Assembly (NCBI GenBank): GCA_018340805.1
Contig: JACMZG010001870.1
Location: forward strand, 15,079,409-15,143,408
DNA length: 64,000 nucleotides
Direction of reading: 5' to 3'
From: Microvelia longipes
Lineage: Eukaryota; Arthropoda; Insecta; Hemiptera; Veliidae
Part shown: positions 62,511-64,000 of the stretch, piece by piece
Layout of the letters: each line of letters opens with the position of its first letter
How positions within the stretch are numbered: the stretch's first letter is position 1
Program-made: the position numbers and the translations under genes
Notes under the pieces: generated by a model
The model's input: the letters and a program-made list of their open reading frames with translations, nothing else
Told to the model about the DNA's origin: nothing
Database searches by the model: none

Positions 62511-63692
62511 AAACACTGTAAAATATTAGCGAGAAACCAATATATTTTCGACGATATAGCAACAAACAAAAAATATATTCTAACATGCCCATTTGGTGGG
62601 GAAAACAACCGCGCAGATTAGTACAACTTATACTGGATCTATACCGTCATGTCCTAAAAGAATTATAAGAGCCAGATACTTTCAACTATAAATAACTATA
62701 ACTATAAATAACAGCGATTTATTTTTGGTTTGTAATTTGAAGCTGGAGAAGCGCAACTTCTCCAGCCCCAATACCTTTGAAAAGGTCAATCGCAATTATT
62801 CCGTTTTTTTAGAATAAATGTTCCTAAACTATTACCTATTCCCATTCTCTACTACTTTTTATGAATATTTATAAAACATTTTTATTTTTTGTACATTTTA
62901 ATATAATTTTAAAAACATTAAATCATAGTCTGGGCAACAAATTTACATTCTTAAAATAAATGAAAATTATTTATTTTTGTTATTTGTGCTATCTCTAAAC
63001 TTACTATGTTTTGAACTGATAATGTTTTTAAAATGTGTCGAAAATCGATTTGTTGGCCTAAAAAAGTGTTTTGAATCGCTGAATGGAATAAAACTGGTTC
63101 GACCAAAAATTCGAAAATATCATGGCAAATAACAAAAAAAACTTGAAATATTTTTACTGTCCTATTTAAGTTGATAACTACAAAATAATTGTGGAGCTAT
63201 GGGCCAAAGCCATGCGTGCTTTTTAATTTCTTTGCGAGCTTTTAAGTTGAGTACGTTTAAGTACCTAGAGCAACTTTGATGTCTACTTCACACAGCTTGA
63301 CATAACAAAATTAGGGACTTTTTACATCCAAAAGAATTGTCTCAAGCTGATGTTGTTAGTATTTCTATGTCCATAATGTATTCCTTATAAATGTGTAAAA
63401 AAATATAAAAAAGATAATACTACACTTAAAAAGATAAAAATATTTAGTCACCTGTTTATCTTTTTAATTTGGCTGGTAGGGACAGGTGTATTTATATACA
63501 GGTTGTTATAAATCATGCTGGACATGAAAAGTAGTGTGTCGTGACGTCAGAGGCGCATCTCACTTTAAATTATTAATCACACAAATCTGTGCGTAACCTA
63601 TATATTACATTTCTTTTATGTTTCATATTTATGAGAAATGACTGATATAATTTTATGCTAATCTATATCTAATAATACATATTTTTATAAAA
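62511..63692. other. Gene-free interval between mariner relict and family B arm
   Basis: AT-rich, no convincing frame. A short GC-rich hairpin (ggagaagcgcaacttctcc) lies at 62745-62765. Confidence 0.45.
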
Positions 63693-63790
63693 AGTCTGGC
63701 GTGGTAGTCCGTATGCCGGAAGAATATCTATTGAAATGCGTGTTTCCTTGCTTAACAATTCATTTCTTACTTAAGGATGAGGTTTTTTTA
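63693..63790. mobile_element. Family B element, left arm only
   Basis: Left arm agtctggcgtggtagtccgt, then aatgcgtgtttccttgctta and acaattcatttcttacttaa match the other copies. No right arm appears before the window ends. Confidence 0.5.
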
Positions 63791-64000
63791 TAAATTAAAA
63801 ACAATGACTTTAATTCTATAAGTTAATAAGCTATAAAATTAAGCTATGGCCATTTCACCTAACACTGTGGGCATATCAGGCTAATAAACTAAACACTACA
63901 TTAACAACTAAAAATCACAGAAAATAAATTAAGCACATATACATAAGACTAGAATTAAATAAATAAATAATCACAGAATTAGCTAAAACTTAACTTCGTC

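Overview
This is animal nuclear DNA, most likely from an insect. It is strongly AT-rich, with three widely spaced, multi-intron genes (GT..AG introns of about 0.6 to 10 kb) set among a dense crowd of short inverted-repeat elements, minisatellites, (TA)n tracts and decayed transposons. A mariner relict, a Penelope-like retroelement and tRNA-derived SINEs also fit an arthropod; the species cannot be told from the sequence.

Gene 1 (+, 8470-22055, nine exons) is a complete mitochondrial isovaleryl-CoA dehydrogenase of 425 residues (leucine breakdown). Gene 2 (+, 25779-30519, three exons) encodes an unrecognised 278-residue secreted protein with an N-terminal cysteine cluster and beta-helix-like repeats. 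Gene 3 (-, 37058-59061, ten exons) encodes a 549-residue Cys-loop ligand-gated channel subunit of the GABA/glycine-receptor type; all ten exons join in phase. Genes 2 and 3 are tail to tail, with about 6.5 kb between their stop codons.

Region by region: 1-8.4 kb holds foldbacks, two minisatellites and two copies of a TIR family here called A. 8.5-22 kb is gene 1, whose introns hold A and B elements and several foldbacks. 22.2-23.2 kb is a dead Penelope-like element on the minus strand. 25.8-30.5 kb is gene 2. 30.5-37 kb is gene-poor, with a tRNA-derived SINE, a long TA tract and two minisatellites just past the 3' end of gene 3. 37-59 kb is gene 3, with a second SINE copy (12-bp target duplication), a foldback whose right arm is amplified in tandem, and a retroposon inserted into a minisatellite. 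59-64 kb has a possible cysteine-rich small ORF, a MULE-like transposase scrap, a broken mariner and the left part of another B element.

The genes show no functional link. The most notable features are the repeat structures: the amplified-arm element at 42465-43283; family B foldbacks joined at near-constant spacing to tRNA-like segments in three of five copies; and three repeats ending less than 30 bp upstream of exon starts.
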